A stretch of 64,000 bases of DNA from Sphingobacterium thalpophilum (GCA_945868825.1 CAMBMM010000001.1:620001-684000); one strand, 5' to 3'; positions 30,072 through 40,604 are shown, counted from the first letter of the stretch. Notes: generated by a model from the sequence alone, not told the origin. Translations and numbers: made by a program.

Positions 30072-30521
30072 ATGAAATTAGAAGACGAAATATCCTCAAG
30101 CAAATTTACTAGCAACTACCATAAAGCTATTGTAGATATATTGTATACCTATGGTTGGATTACTAATTTATTAAAAGAGCGTTTAGACGATCAAGATATC
30201 ACACTCCAACAATACAATATTTTACGCATTCTTAGAGGGCAATTCCCTAACCCAGCTACAGTAAATTTATTGCGTGATCGCATGTTAGACAAAATGTCTG
30301 ACGCCTCTAGAATTGTAGAACGCTTACACAAAAAAGGCTTACTAAGCCGAATGGCGAACGAAAAAGATCGCCGAGCAGTAGATATACTTATTTCTAAACA
30401 AGGCTTAGCTATTTTACAAGAATTAGATGTAGCTATGGATATGGATGAACTATTAAAAGAAAATTTAACAGTAGATGAAGCAGCTAAACTCTGCGATTTA
30501 CTAGATAAATTTAGAGGCTAA
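30072..30521 (+). CDS. MarR family transcriptional regulator
   Basis: TLQQYNILRILRG...LRDRMLDKMSDASRIVERLHKKGLLSRMANEKDRRAVDILISKQG. Confidence 0.9.
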   Translation: MKLEDEISSSKFTSNYHKAIVDILYTYGWITNLLKERLDDQDITLQQYNILRILRGQFPNPATVNLLRDRMLDKMSDASRIVERLHKKGLLSRMANEKDRRAVDILISKQGLAILQELDVAMDMDELLKENLTVDEAAKLCDLLDKFRG

Positions 30522-31218
30522 AGCTAAAACCCAAAATGGCTCCTGCCAAACCCAATAGTACCGCTAACATTTTCTTAAAATTAAATCGATGATCTACACT
30601 CGATTCGAATAAAATGGTGGTGGAAATATGTAAAAACATGCCTATTACAATAGCCATAATGGGGCGTATCCAAGCGCTAATACTACCGGCTTGTGCTTGT
30701 GCCCCTACTAAATAACCTAATGGCGACATAAGGGCAAATAAAATTAAATAAGCCAATAAGAGGTAGCCCGATATTTTGTGATGTAATAATACCGTACCCA
30801 AAGCAAAAGCGGCTGGTAAATGGTGCAAAGCTATACCAAATACCAATTCATTACCTCCACCACTTACTAAAGGAATACCTTCAAAAAATGCGTGAATACA
30901 CAAACTCAACATTACACCAATAGGAAAAGTATTCTGAGCGTGCTTGTGTATATGTATATGTCCGTGTTCAATGCCCTCAGAAAATTGTTCTAAAATAATT
31001 TGAAACACAAATCCACCTAAAATATATAAGCCAATACTAGCTGTACCACCTATGTATACCTCCGGAATTAAATGTAAAACAGTAATTGCAAATAAATAGG
31101 CTCCGCTAAAAGATAAAATAAGTTTAAGCCCATTGGCACTAATTTGTTTCGAAAGAAAAACGGTTAAACCGCCCAATAAGGCACTACTAAATAGCAATAC
31201 TACTTTCCAGATTTCCAT
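30511..31218 (-). CDS. ZIP family metal transporter
   Basis: Eight-TM-like profile; His-rich loop HGHIHIHKH; HAFFEGIPLVSG and HHLPAAFALG TM motifs. Confidence 0.9.
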   Translation of the reverse strand: MEIWKVVLLFSSALLGGLTVFLSKQISANGLKLILSFSGAYLFAITVLHLIPEVYIGGTASIGLYILGGFVFQIILEQFSEGIEHGHIHIHKHAQNTFPIGVMLSLCIHAFFEGIPLVSGGGNELVFGIALHHLPAAFALGTVLLHHKISGYLLLAYLILFALMSPLGYLVGAQAQAGSISAWIRPIMAIVIGMFLHISTTILFESSVDHRFNFKKMLAVLLGLAGAILGFSFSL

Positions 31219-31775
31219 AACTCAGTTGAAAAAAAGTGTTTAAAAATATAGCTCAAAGCTATGCCTATGAGAGACCCTATACAGGCTCCGCTAATTACAT
31301 CAATGGGGAAGTGTACGCCCACATATACCTGTGCAAAGGCAATAGAAAAAGCCCAAAATAAAGGCCATACAATAGCCCATTTAAAATACCTACCGAACAA
31401 CATTGCAAAAAAAACTGCCAATGCAAAGTGGTTAGCCGCATGCGATGAAGGAAAACTATAACCTGTACCACAAGCTATTAACGTACGTACACTCAATCCG
31501 GGTGTGTTGCAGGGCCTCAACCGAGCTACCCAAGGTTTAAGTATACTAGCCGATGAATAATCGGCTATTGCAAAACATAAAATACCAAACAACAGCATAA
31601 AGCCACCAACCCGACCAAATTTTTTGATGGCAAAATAAGTAAGCAATAGGTATAATGGTAGCCAGGTTATGCGGTTTCTAAGAATGGGCATAAGCACATC
31701 AAATACCGGATTGGCTAGACCTTGATTGATGGCAGTAAACCAGAGTTGATCTAGCTGAAGAAGTTGATTTATCAT
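31200..31775 (-). CDS. PAP2 superfamily membrane phosphatase
   Basis: KPWVARLRPC, YSFPSSHAANHFALA, QVYVGVHFPIDVISGA. Confidence 0.93.
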   Translation of the reverse strand: MINQLLQLDQLWFTAINQGLANPVFDVLMPILRNRITWLPLYLLLTYFAIKKFGRVGGFMLLFGILCFAIADYSSASILKPWVARLRPCNTPGLSVRTLIACGTGYSFPSSHAANHFALAVFFAMLFGRYFKWAIVWPLFWAFSIAFAQVYVGVHFPIDVISGACIGSLIGIALSYIFKHFFSTELWKSGK

Positions 31776-32506
31776 AGGGCTTTTTTACAAATAAATATCA
31801 AGCGGTCTGAACGCTCTTCGTCAAAGGGATTCAACTCATAATCTCCAAAACAATCTTCTATAATCCATCCACTTTGTGCAAATAATTTCTCAAAATCAGC
31901 TATAAGAAAAGCTTTTACTTGTTCTTTAAAGGAATAATTTATGTCCTTATCACTAAACGCAATGGTCTTTACAATCTGATTATTAAGTACTTCTTTAGAA
32001 ATACTGAAATCAATTTCTTGAATAGTTTTAAAAGCTGTGGGAGCCAAATGCTTCATTATTTTGGTCGTATTAAAATAATCTAATACCAACGTTCCATTGG
32101 GCTTTGCAGACCGATTAAACTGCTTCAATGCAAGCAAATGATCGTCAAAAGTATCGAAGTAACCAAAACTAGTAAACAGATTAAAAATGGTATTGAAAGA
32201 TTCTCCAGTGAGGGCATTACGCATATCGTGCACAAAAAAATGGAGATTTTTTTGTTGAAATTCTTGTGCAAATAAAATGTTCGATTCAGACAAATCGACG
32301 CCAGTAACCGAAAACCCTTTTTTGTTTAAATAGATGGCATGTCTGCCTCTTCCGCAAGCAATATCAAGGAAACTAGCCTCTGGTTCTGGTTGCAAATAGG
32401 CCAATAAATTATCTATAAATAACTCTGCCTCGGCATCGTTACGCTGATGATAAAGTATATGATAATAGGGCGAATCGAACCAATTTTTAAACCACTCCTT
32501 AATCAT
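31772..32506 (-). CDS. Class I SAM-dependent methyltransferase
   Basis: FLDIACGRGRHAIYLNKKGFSVTGVDLSESNI. Confidence 0.9.
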   Translation of the reverse strand: MIKEWFKNWFDSPYYHILYHQRNDAEAELFIDNLLAYLQPEPEASFLDIACGRGRHAIYLNKKGFSVTGVDLSESNILFAQEFQQKNLHFFVHDMRNALTGESFNTIFNLFTSFGYFDTFDDHLLALKQFNRSAKPNGTLVLDYFNTTKIMKHLAPTAFKTIQEIDFSISKEVLNNQIVKTIAFSDKDINYSFKEQVKAFLIADFEKLFAQSGWIIEDCFGDYELNPFDEERSDRLIFICKKAL

Positions 32507-32594
32507 CTCTTAGCTTTTGTTTAGGTCACAAATATATCGAATAAATTTTGGCAGATTAGGCGTAAAATCTACTGCTCATTTAAGCCGAAAAGTG

Positions 32595-32602
32595 TATTTT
32601 TG
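32595..32602 (+). promoter_or_regulatory. Putative -7 box for glmM-like gene
   Basis: TATTTTTG 20 nt upstream of the TTG start; no clear -33 element. Confidence 0.4.
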
Positions 32603-32622
32603 AGATATAAAGAAAATTTAAG

Positions 32623-34011
32623 TTGAGTTTAATAAAATCCATTTCGGGCATACGAGGAACTATTGGGGGCAAACCAGGAGAAGGGCTTACCCCACTAGAT
32701 ATTGTGAAATTTACTGCGGCTTACGGTACTTGGGTAATACAACAAACCAATAACCGCAAAATTGTGGTAGGCAGAGATGCCCGCATTTCTGGCGATATGG
32801 TGCGTAATTTAGTAATTGGCACCCTACAAGGTTTAGGTATTGATGTGATTGACTTGGGCCTATCTACCACTCCTACGGTAGAATTAGCCGTACCCATGGA
32901 ACAAGCTGGCGGAGGTATTATTTTAACAGCTAGCCACAACCCAAAACAATGGAATGCCCTAAAACTGTTAAACCATACTGGCGAATTTATTAGCGAAGAA
33001 GATGGTAAAGCAGTATTAAATTTAGCTGAAAGCGGGGAATTAACATTTTGCGATGTAGATAATTTGGGCAAAGTAAGCACCAACGACAGCTACCTACAAA
33101 AACACATAGACCACGTATTAGCACTAGATTTAGTAGATATTGCGGCCATTAAAGCTGCTAAATTTAAAGTGGCTGTAGACAGCGTAAATTCTAGTGGAGG
33201 TATTTTTGTGCCGGCACTTCTGAAAGCATTGGGTATAGAAACTATTTATTCTATACACGATACGCCTAATGGTCAATTTCCGCATAATCCGGAACCATTA
33301 CCCGAAAATTTAAAAGATTTATCAAACGAAGTTATTAAGCAAAAAGCCGATTTAGGCATTGCTGTAGATCCAGATGTAGATCGTTTATGTTTTGTTTGCC
33401 AAGATGGATCTATGTTTGGTGAAGAATACACCTTGGTAGCGGTAGCCGATTACGTACTTAGCCATACTCCGGGGAACACGGTTTCTAACCTCTCCTCTAC
33501 TCGAGCATTACGAGATGTAACTGAACAAAAAGGTCAAAAGTACCATGCTGCAGCCGTTGGCGAAGTAAATGTAGTTACCCTAATGAAAGCTAGCCATGCC
33601 GTTATTGGCGGCGAAGGTAACGGTGGAGTAATTTATCCAGCTTCGCATTATGGACGTGATGCCTTGGTTGGCATTGCCTTATTTTTAACCCATTTAGCCA
33701 AAAGTGGAAAAGATATTTTTAGCCTAAGAAAAAGTTATCCGAGCTATTTTATCTCTAAAAATAAAATCGATTTAACACCCGATTTAAACATTGATAATTT
33801 ACTTAAACAAGTAGCAGAAAAATATAAAAATCAGCCTATAAGCACTATAGATGGCGTAAAAATAGAGTTTGATAAACAATGGGTGCATTTACGAAAATCT
33901 AATACCGAGCCTATTATTCGTATTTATTCGGAAAGCAATACAGCAGCCGAAGCCGATGCATTGGCTCAACGTATTCTTTCAGATATTAAAACCATAGCGA
34001 ACCTCCACTAA
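32623..34011 (+). CDS. glmM: Phosphoglucosamine mutase-like phosphohexomutase
   Basis: SISGIRGTIGG, GIILTASHNPKQWNALKLL, DPDVDRLCFV, GGEGNGGVIYP. TTG start codon. Confidence 0.9.
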   Translation: MSLIKSISGIRGTIGGKPGEGLTPLDIVKFTAAYGTWVIQQTNNRKIVVGRDARISGDMVRNLVIGTLQGLGIDVIDLGLSTTPTVELAVPMEQAGGGIILTASHNPKQWNALKLLNHTGEFISEEDGKAVLNLAESGELTFCDVDNLGKVSTNDSYLQKHIDHVLALDLVDIAAIKAAKFKVAVDSVNSSGGIFVPALLKALGIETIYSIHDTPNGQFPHNPEPLPENLKDLSNEVIKQKADLGIAVDPDVDRLCFVCQDGSMFGEEYTLVAVADYVLSHTPGNTVSNLSSTRALRDVTEQKGQKYHAAAVGEVNVVTLMKASHAVIGGEGNGGVIYPASHYGRDALVGIALFLTHLAKSGKDIFSLRKSYPSYFISKNKIDLTPDLNIDNLLKQVAEKYKNQPISTIDGVKIEFDKQWVHLRKSNTEPIIRIYSESNTAAEADALAQRILSDIKTIANLH

Positions 34012-34015
34012 AAAC

Positions 34016-35146
34016 ATGAGAGTCTATTTAGATAATGCCGCCACTACCCCTCTAGATAAAGAGGTAATAAAGGAAATGTGTAACGTTATGGAAAACCAAT
34101 TTGGTAACCCCTCGTCTATACATGCACATGGTCGTGAAGTACGATCGGTGGTGGAAAAAGCCCGTAAAAGTATAGCAAGCCTTCTAAATACCTCACCGGC
34201 TGAGATATTTTTCACCTCAGGAGGCACAGAGGCAGATAATACAGCCATTCGCTGTGGCATTATAGATCATGGCATAACACATGCCATTACCTCTAAAATT
34301 GAGCACCATGCCGTTCTACACACCTTAGAGGCTTTGGCTTATGAAGGTATTATAAAACTAAGCCTAGTAAACATAAACGAGCAAGGAAGTATTGATTTAG
34401 CGCATTTAGAAGAATTACTTAAAACCCATCCCAAAACATTTGTATCGCTGATGCATGCCAATAACGAAATTGGTACCCTTACCAATATTGAGCACGTTGG
34501 TGAAATGTGTGAACAATACGAGGCGCTTTTCCATAGCGATACGGTTCAAACCATGGGGCATTATCGCTACGATTTAAGCAAACTAAAGGTTCATTTTTTA
34601 GTGTGTGCAGCGCACAAAATACACGGACCAAAAGGTGTTGGATTCTTATACATCAACCATAAAATAAAAATAAAACCGTTTATATATGGTGGCGCACAAG
34701 AGCGCAACATGCGGGGTGGCACAGAAAATGTATATGGCATTATAGGCTTAGCCAAAGCATTGGAATTAGCTTACGCAGATATGGAAAAACATCATGCTCA
34801 TATACAAGAAATAAAATCATACATGATGGTTGAGTTGAAAAGAGCTATTCCCGGCATTGGTTTTAATGGAAAAACGTCAGCAGATGAAAGCTTATATACC
34901 GTACTCAATGTATCTTTTCCAAAAATGGAAATGCCCGATATGTTACTCTTTAATTTAGATATTTCCGGCATTTCTGCTTCTGGAGGTAGTGCATGTAGTT
35001 CTGGAAGTAACATTGGCTCCCATGTATTAAGTGGTATTGGTGCCGATAGTTCAAGCCCTGCAGTACGTTTCTCTTTTAGTAAGTATACTACCAAAGAAGA
35101 GATTGATTTTGTTATCAACAAAATCAAAGAATTGAATTTATTTTAG
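34016..35146 (+). CDS. Cysteine desulfurase (NifS/IscS-like)
   Basis: YLDNAATTPLDKEV, FTSGGTEADNTAI, HKIHGPKGVGFLYI, SGGSACSSGSN. Confidence 0.94.
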   Translation: MRVYLDNAATTPLDKEVIKEMCNVMENQFGNPSSIHAHGREVRSVVEKARKSIASLLNTSPAEIFFTSGGTEADNTAIRCGIIDHGITHAITSKIEHHAVLHTLEALAYEGIIKLSLVNINEQGSIDLAHLEELLKTHPKTFVSLMHANNEIGTLTNIEHVGEMCEQYEALFHSDTVQTMGHYRYDLSKLKVHFLVCAAHKIHGPKGVGFLYINHKIKIKPFIYGGAQERNMRGGTENVYGIIGLAKALELAYADMEKHHAHIQEIKSYMMVELKRAIPGIGFNGKTSADESLYTVLNVSFPKMEMPDMLLFNLDISGISASGGSACSSGSNIGSHVLSGIGADSSSPAVRFSFSKYTTKEEIDFVINKIKELNLF

Positions 35147-35206
35147 ACCCATTTTTTCGGCAAAAGCTGAATATAAGGCCGCTACACATACAAAAGAACA
35201 ATACCT

Positions 35207-37516
35207 ATGAAAAAATTTGTTCTATTCAGTATCATGCTAATTGTACTAAACCAAGTAAAAGCGCAAAAAGTGGGCTTGGTATTGAGTGGTGGTGGGGCAA
35301 AAGGCTTGGCTCACATTGGCGTTTTAAAAGCGTTAGAAGAAAATCACATTCCTATTGATTATATAACCGGAACCTCAATGGGCGGAATTGTGGGTGCCTT
35401 ATATGCTGCTGGCTATTCTCCCTCCGAAATCGAATATATTGCAGAAAGCGATGATTTTCAAGAATGGGTAAACGGACGTTTTAAAAGTGATTTCAGGTAC
35501 TATTTTAAGAAGAAACCTGATAATCCTGCCTTTTTAAATGCCAAGCTAGAAATAGATACCAGTTTTAATGCCAGTTTTAGAGCCAATTTAGTAAACGATA
35601 TTCCTCTAAACTTTGCTTTGTTGCAATTATTAGGACAAGCCTCGGCTACGGCTCAAAACAATTTTGACAACCTGTTTGTACCCTATCGGTGTATTGTATC
35701 CGATATTTTTGATAAAAAAATGGTTCCCATTGGTAGCGGTAGTTTGGTAGAAGCCGTACGAGGCACTATGGCCGTTCCGCTTGTTTATCGGCCGGTAAAA
35801 GTGGGCAATAGGTATGTATTTGATGGGGGTATTTACAACAACTTCCCGGTAGATGTGATGAAAAGCAATTTTAAACCCGATTATATTATTGGGGTAAATG
35901 TATCCTCAAAAACCTACAATGAATATCCAACAGAGAATGATGATCGGGTTGTAAACCGCTTTTTGATGTATATGTTTTTAGCCAATTCGGATACTGCAAG
36001 CGTAGGTAAAAACGGGACAGTGATACAGCCCAACATAAGCTCCTTTTCGGCTACTAATTTTAGCGATGTTACTGCCATTATAAAAAGTGGATATGAGGCC
36101 GCAATGGCCGATATGTCAACCATCTTAAACGCTCTAAAACAACGGAGTGACGCTTACAAATTAAAAGAAGAGCGAATTGCCTTTAAAAATAAAAATGCCA
36201 ATCTTGTTTTCGACCAAGTTCTTATAAATGGCATTAACTCTAAACAAAGAGAGTATGTACAACATGTTTTTTGGCCAAAAAAACAAAAATTAAACTTACT
36301 AGGTATAAAAGATGGATACTATAAACTAGCAGCCGATGAGAATTTTGAAACCATTTATCCACGTATTTACCAAGATTCTTTGGCCCAGCACACTACCTTT
36401 GAGCTACAAGTAAAACCACAAAAAAACTTTAGGATAGATTTTGGTGGGAGTATTTCTACACGGCCAGTAAGTAATGTGTTTTTAGGCCTGCAATACAATT
36501 TACTTGATAAACAATCTTACACTTTTGGAGCGAACCTATATTCAGGTAGGTTTTATGAATCGGTACAAACTACAATTAGGATGGATGTACCCACAACCAG
36601 ACCATATTATCTAGAAACCGAGTTTACGTACAACCATTGGAATTTTTACAGCACTAGCCAAATTATTGTAGATAAAGTAAAACCAACCTATGTTGATCAA
36701 TCGGACAGGCAATGGGTAGCCAAACTAGGTACCCCATTTGGCCGTAATGGAAAGTTGGAATTCACTGCGGGATATTTTGATTTTAATGACGGTTTTAGTC
36801 CTAATAACAATTATGTATATGGCGATATTTTTGATGAAAGTACCTTCTCAGGTTTTAAGGCCGCTATCGATTTAACCAAGAACACGCTAAACAAAAAACA
36901 ATATGCAACCAAAGGTTTGTTTTTCCAATTGCAAACGGCATTTTTTGGAGGTACAGAAAACTACGTGCCTGGTAATGTATTGCGCAACGAAGTCATTTAC
37001 GCCCAGTTACACCCCATTGAAAAAGATCGCCAATGGCTACGAATAAAAACGAGCATAGAGCATTACCCATTGAGCAGTAAACACTTTACATTTGGCTATT
37101 CGTTTGAATCAATTTTAAGCAACAAACCTCTCTTTAGCACGTATAAATCTACCTTATTAAGTGCCCCTACATTTTATCCATTACAAGATTCAAAATCGAT
37201 ATTTTTCGAAGGATTTAGAGCTAATTCTTATGTAGCTGGGGGAGTAAAAAATATCATTTCGCTGCGCAAAAATATTGATTTACGATTGGAAGCTTACTTA
37301 TTTAAATCCATTAAAGGATATGAACTTGTTGGTTTACAAGATGTATCGTGGAAACAATCTTCTAAAGCTCGGTATGTGGCTACTGCAGGATTGGTCTATC
37401 AGAGCCCAATTGGACCCATTAGCTTCAGTGTAAATAGATACGATGATCCGCAGAAGCCCATCGGGGTAATGTTTCATGCAGGCTTTTTGCTTTACAACAA
37501 ACGCAGTTTAGATTAA
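35207..37516 (+). CDS. Patatin-like phospholipase with C-terminal outer membrane barrel (type Vd/PlpD-like architecture)
   Basis: Signal peptide; GLVLSGGGAKGLAHIGVLKALEE, GTSMGGIVGALYAAG (GxSxG), VFDGGIYNNFPVDVM; C-terminal Omp85-like barrel strands. Confidence 0.85.
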   Translation: MKKFVLFSIMLIVLNQVKAQKVGLVLSGGGAKGLAHIGVLKALEENHIPIDYITGTSMGGIVGALYAAGYSPSEIEYIAESDDFQEWVNGRFKSDFRYYFKKKPDNPAFLNAKLEIDTSFNASFRANLVNDIPLNFALLQLLGQASATAQNNFDNLFVPYRCIVSDIFDKKMVPIGSGSLVEAVRGTMAVPLVYRPVKVGNRYVFDGGIYNNFPVDVMKSNFKPDYIIGVNVSSKTYNEYPTENDDRVVNRFLMYMFLANSDTASVGKNGTVIQPNISSFSATNFSDVTAIIKSGYEAAMADMSTILNALKQRSDAYKLKEERIAFKNKNANLVFDQVLINGINSKQREYVQHVFWPKKQKLNLLGIKDGYYKLAADENFETIYPRIYQDSLAQHTTFELQVKPQKNFRIDFGGSISTRPVSNVFLGLQYNLLDKQSYTFGANLYSGRFYESVQTTIRMDVPTTRPYYLETEFTYNHWNFYSTSQIIVDKVKPTYVDQSDRQWVAKLGTPFGRNGKLEFTAGYFDFNDGFSPNNNYVYGDIFDESTFSGFKAAIDLTKNTLNKKQYATKGLFFQLQTAFFGGTENYVPGNVLRNEVIYAQLHPIEKDRQWLRIKTSIEHYPLSSKHFTFGYSFESILSNKPLFSTYKSTLLSAPTFYPLQDSKSIFFEGFRANSYVAGGVKNIISLRKNIDLRLEAYLFKSIKGYELVGLQDVSWKQSSKARYVATAGLVYQSPIGPISFSVNRYDDPQKPIGVMFHAGFLLYNKRSLD

Positions 37517-39870
37517 AATGGCATGCCTATACCAAAGTTATATTGCACAAAGCGATATACATCTGGATAGTGTGTGGTGGCATAGATTTGTTTAAACTCT
37601 TTATTAAACATATTTTTAATAACCCACTGATCAGAGCCCGTAAACTGCGGATCGCGAATTTTAACCGCAGCATCTAATCGGAATATAAAATAATCCATAT
37701 CGAAACGTAAGCCAGCACCAGCACCTATGGCAAATTGCTTTAAGAATTTAGAAGAAATGAATTCTCCTCCGGGATTTTCGGCCACAGCACGTATACGCCA
37801 AATATTTCCAAAATCGGTAAAGGTTGCACCTTTTACTTTGGCGCCAAATAAGTTATTGAGTATTTTAAAGCGATATTCTAAGTTACCCTCAAATTTAATC
37901 TCCCCCAACTGATCTAAATTACGCAAGTTTTGTCTAATCTGCGGATCAATATCTGCTCTATTATAGTTACCTGGCCCTAGTGTTCTTGCTTGCCAAGCTC
38001 TAATTCCGTTGGTTCCACCTGCATAAAAATTCTTCTCAATAGGTAAAGCAGTATTGTTACCATACGGAATACCAAACCCTGGATTCAATCTAAAAACCAA
38101 TTGCTTATCACCACCAAAGTGTTTATACCAACGTAAATCTAATTCTGCCTTGGCGTATTGCAAATAAGGCAAGCCAAACACTGTTCTATAACCTTTCGCA
38201 TCTATTTTTAAATTTAAAGCTTTACTCAACAAGCCCAAGGTATTGCCACTTAAATCTGCAGAGGCTTTTAAATAAAAGAAATTGCTTTTGGTGCTTAATA
38301 ATATATTATTGAGCGTAAACGCATACTGACTACCAAAGTTTACAAATTGCCTATCGTTGGTTTTTACATACAATGAAAAACCATTTGCATTTAAATAATC
38401 TCTAAAATCGACATCTAATTGGCCATTCCTATACTCTAAATTAAAGGGCGTAAAAGTGTGTTTTTTAAACTTGGTTTCCATCCAATCGTATGAAATTGCA
38501 TTTATGAAGGTTCGATTTTCAAAGGCACTTTTTTGGCGAAAATATTGGAAACTCGTAGAAAAAGTTGTGTGAGGTAAGCCATTTTTGCTTGAAACGGTAT
38601 TCTTAAATGGAATAATTATACGAGGGATTATTAAATTGGCTCCGAGTTCAAACTCTCGGTTAAATGCCCTATCAGTAAGTTGGCTTAAAGATTTTGATTC
38701 GAACAATACACCGTATCTGAACTTAAGGTCAAACTGCTCGGCGCCACCAAATAAATTACGATTGGTATAGGTATTACCAATATTAAAACCATTTCTTGCA
38801 CCATTTAAGGTGTATTCGCCCTCTAGTCTGTTAGACATTTTTTTGAGTGGCGTAAAATCATAAATGGCATCTAACACATGTGAGCTATCGGATTGTTTTT
38901 GATAACTAATTTTTATATTTCTAAATACGTTTAAATCATATAAGCGGTCGTAAGTTAAGTTTTCGGCCTCTAAATTATAATTAGTACCATTTTTAGAAAA
39001 TATATACCGTGTAATGGGCTTCAATTTAAACCTACCTGAATAATCTTTCAGATAATACTGATTGTCTAATACTGCAGAATCTACTTTAGTGGAACTTAGC
39101 AAACCAGTACTGGTACGAATAGCCAAATAACTATTCCCAATGGTATACTTTTCATGGTTAAGTTTCCCGGCAGGATTGGCGATAAACAAATTTAAATTGG
39201 TTTTATGTTGCATACCGTTCGTATCTACCTCAAATCGTAAATACTGACGTAAATACTCATAATATCCGCTTTTACGCATCAATTGGTAAACTTGTTCTCT
39301 CTCGGCGTTCAAGGTATCGGCATCGTAGCGTTTATCCTTCGCAACACTTGAAACAGAAGCTTGATTTTTTAAATATAAACTCCGAACCGATGTATCCGGA
39401 ATAGAATAACTCAACTTATTTATGGTGAATTCTGCACCGGCATTTGCAGTAAAGGTAATTCGGGCTGTTTGTTTTTCTATAGCTATGTTACTTTGAACTT
39501 TTGCACGTAAAAAGCCTTTAGTATGTAAAAATTTCTCTATTTGTGTTCTAGATATTTCTACCAAGGAGCTATCAAGTAAAGCGGGTGCCTCACCTATTTT
39601 TTTAATATTTTCAGTACGGTAGCGACCTTTTTTAACATTTACTAGATTGTATAAACGCAAATTTAACCATGATGGTTTACGCAAATCTCTTTGCACATAT
39701 TCGCGGGCTTGTTCTTCAAAACGAGGGTCTACATTTTTTAAATCAACCTTTCTAACCAGTACCTGCTCTTTTTCTAAAAACCTAATGGGCGAACAGCCAA
39801 TCACAGAAATGAACAGAAAAAGCAGTATTATTGTACGAACAAAAAATGGCTTAGTGGCGTATGCTTTCAA
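37513..39870 (-). CDS. TamL-like BamA/TamA family outer membrane lipoprotein
   Basis: TTG start, signal peptide ending in lipobox FISVIGC; POTRA-like N-terminus; barrel motifs FYAGGTNGIRAWQARTLGPG and GAGLRFDMDYFIFRLD. Confidence 0.85.
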   Translation of the reverse strand: MKAYATKPFFVRTIILLFLFISVIGCSPIRFLEKEQVLVRKVDLKNVDPRFEEQAREYVQRDLRKPSWLNLRLYNLVNVKKGRYRTENIKKIGEAPALLDSSLVEISRTQIEKFLHTKGFLRAKVQSNIAIEKQTARITFTANAGAEFTINKLSYSIPDTSVRSLYLKNQASVSSVAKDKRYDADTLNAEREQVYQLMRKSGYYEYLRQYLRFEVDTNGMQHKTNLNLFIANPAGKLNHEKYTIGNSYLAIRTSTGLLSSTKVDSAVLDNQYYLKDYSGRFKLKPITRYIFSKNGTNYNLEAENLTYDRLYDLNVFRNIKISYQKQSDSSHVLDAIYDFTPLKKMSNRLEGEYTLNGARNGFNIGNTYTNRNLFGGAEQFDLKFRYGVLFESKSLSQLTDRAFNREFELGANLIIPRIIIPFKNTVSSKNGLPHTTFSTSFQYFRQKSAFENRTFINAISYDWMETKFKKHTFTPFNLEYRNGQLDVDFRDYLNANGFSLYVKTNDRQFVNFGSQYAFTLNNILLSTKSNFFYLKASADLSGNTLGLLSKALNLKIDAKGYRTVFGLPYLQYAKAELDLRWYKHFGGDKQLVFRLNPGFGIPYGNNTALPIEKNFYAGGTNGIRAWQARTLGPGNYNRADIDPQIRQNLRNLDQLGEIKFEGNLEYRFKILNNLFGAKVKGATFTDFGNIWRIRAVAENPGGEFISSKFLKQFAIGAGAGLRFDMDYFIFRLDAAVKIRDPQFTGSDQWVIKNMFNKEFKQIYATTHYPDVYRFVQYNFGIGMPF

Positions 39871-40604
39871 AATCAGAGATCGGTTTTATAAAATCATTGC
39901 AGCAAAAAAAATGCCGTAAAGAGCAGGCTCTTTTTGTGGTGGAGGGGCTAAAATCTGTTCTCGAATTTCTTCAATCGGGATATCGTATACACTCCGTGTA
40001 TGGCACTTCTACTGTTTTTCCAAAATTGGGCAAAATCTCCCAAAATATAAAGTTATTCGAGGTTAAAGCTGATGAAATTGCTAAAATATCGGGTTTAACT
40101 ACACCTCAAGACGTATTGGCGGTGGTTTATATTCCACAAAAAGACGAAAACGATCTTATAATTGAAGCAAATACCTTCCATTTACTCCTCGATGGCGTTC
40201 AAGATCCGGGGAATTTTGGCACCATTATTCGTACCGCCGACTGGTTTGGATTTAAAGAACTCATTTGCTCTACCGATACGGTAGAAGCTTACAACCCTAA
40301 AGTGGTACAAGCCAGCATGGGCTCTTTAGCCAGAATAAAGATTATTTACACCGAGTTAGAGGACGTAATACGTAGCAGTAGTTTACCCACTTTTGGAGCT
40401 ACTTTAGGCGGAACCTCCATTTTTGAAACCAGTTTTGGCCATGAAGGCTTACTTATTTTAGGCAACGAAGGCAATGGTATCCGACCCGAAATTTTAGAAA
40501 AAGTAAGCAATCAGGTAACTATACCTCTATTTGGTGCTGCCGAATCGTTAAATGTGGCGGTAAGTGCCGGTATTTTTTGTGCCGAAGTACGCAGAAATAC
40601 TTAG
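39861..40604 (+). CDS. TrmH/SpoU family RNA 2'-O-methyltransferase
   Basis: FHLLLDGVQDPGNFGTIIRTADWFG, LILGNEGNGIRPEI, IPLFGAAESLNVAVSAGI. Confidence 0.94.
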   Translation: MLSKSEIGFIKSLQQKKCRKEQALFVVEGLKSVLEFLQSGYRIHSVYGTSTVFPKLGKISQNIKLFEVKADEIAKISGLTTPQDVLAVVYIPQKDENDLIIEANTFHLLLDGVQDPGNFGTIIRTADWFGFKELICSTDTVEAYNPKVVQASMGSLARIKIIYTELEDVIRSSSLPTFGATLGGTSIFETSFGHEGLLILGNEGNGIRPEILEKVSNQVTIPLFGAAESLNVAVSAGIFCAEVRRNT

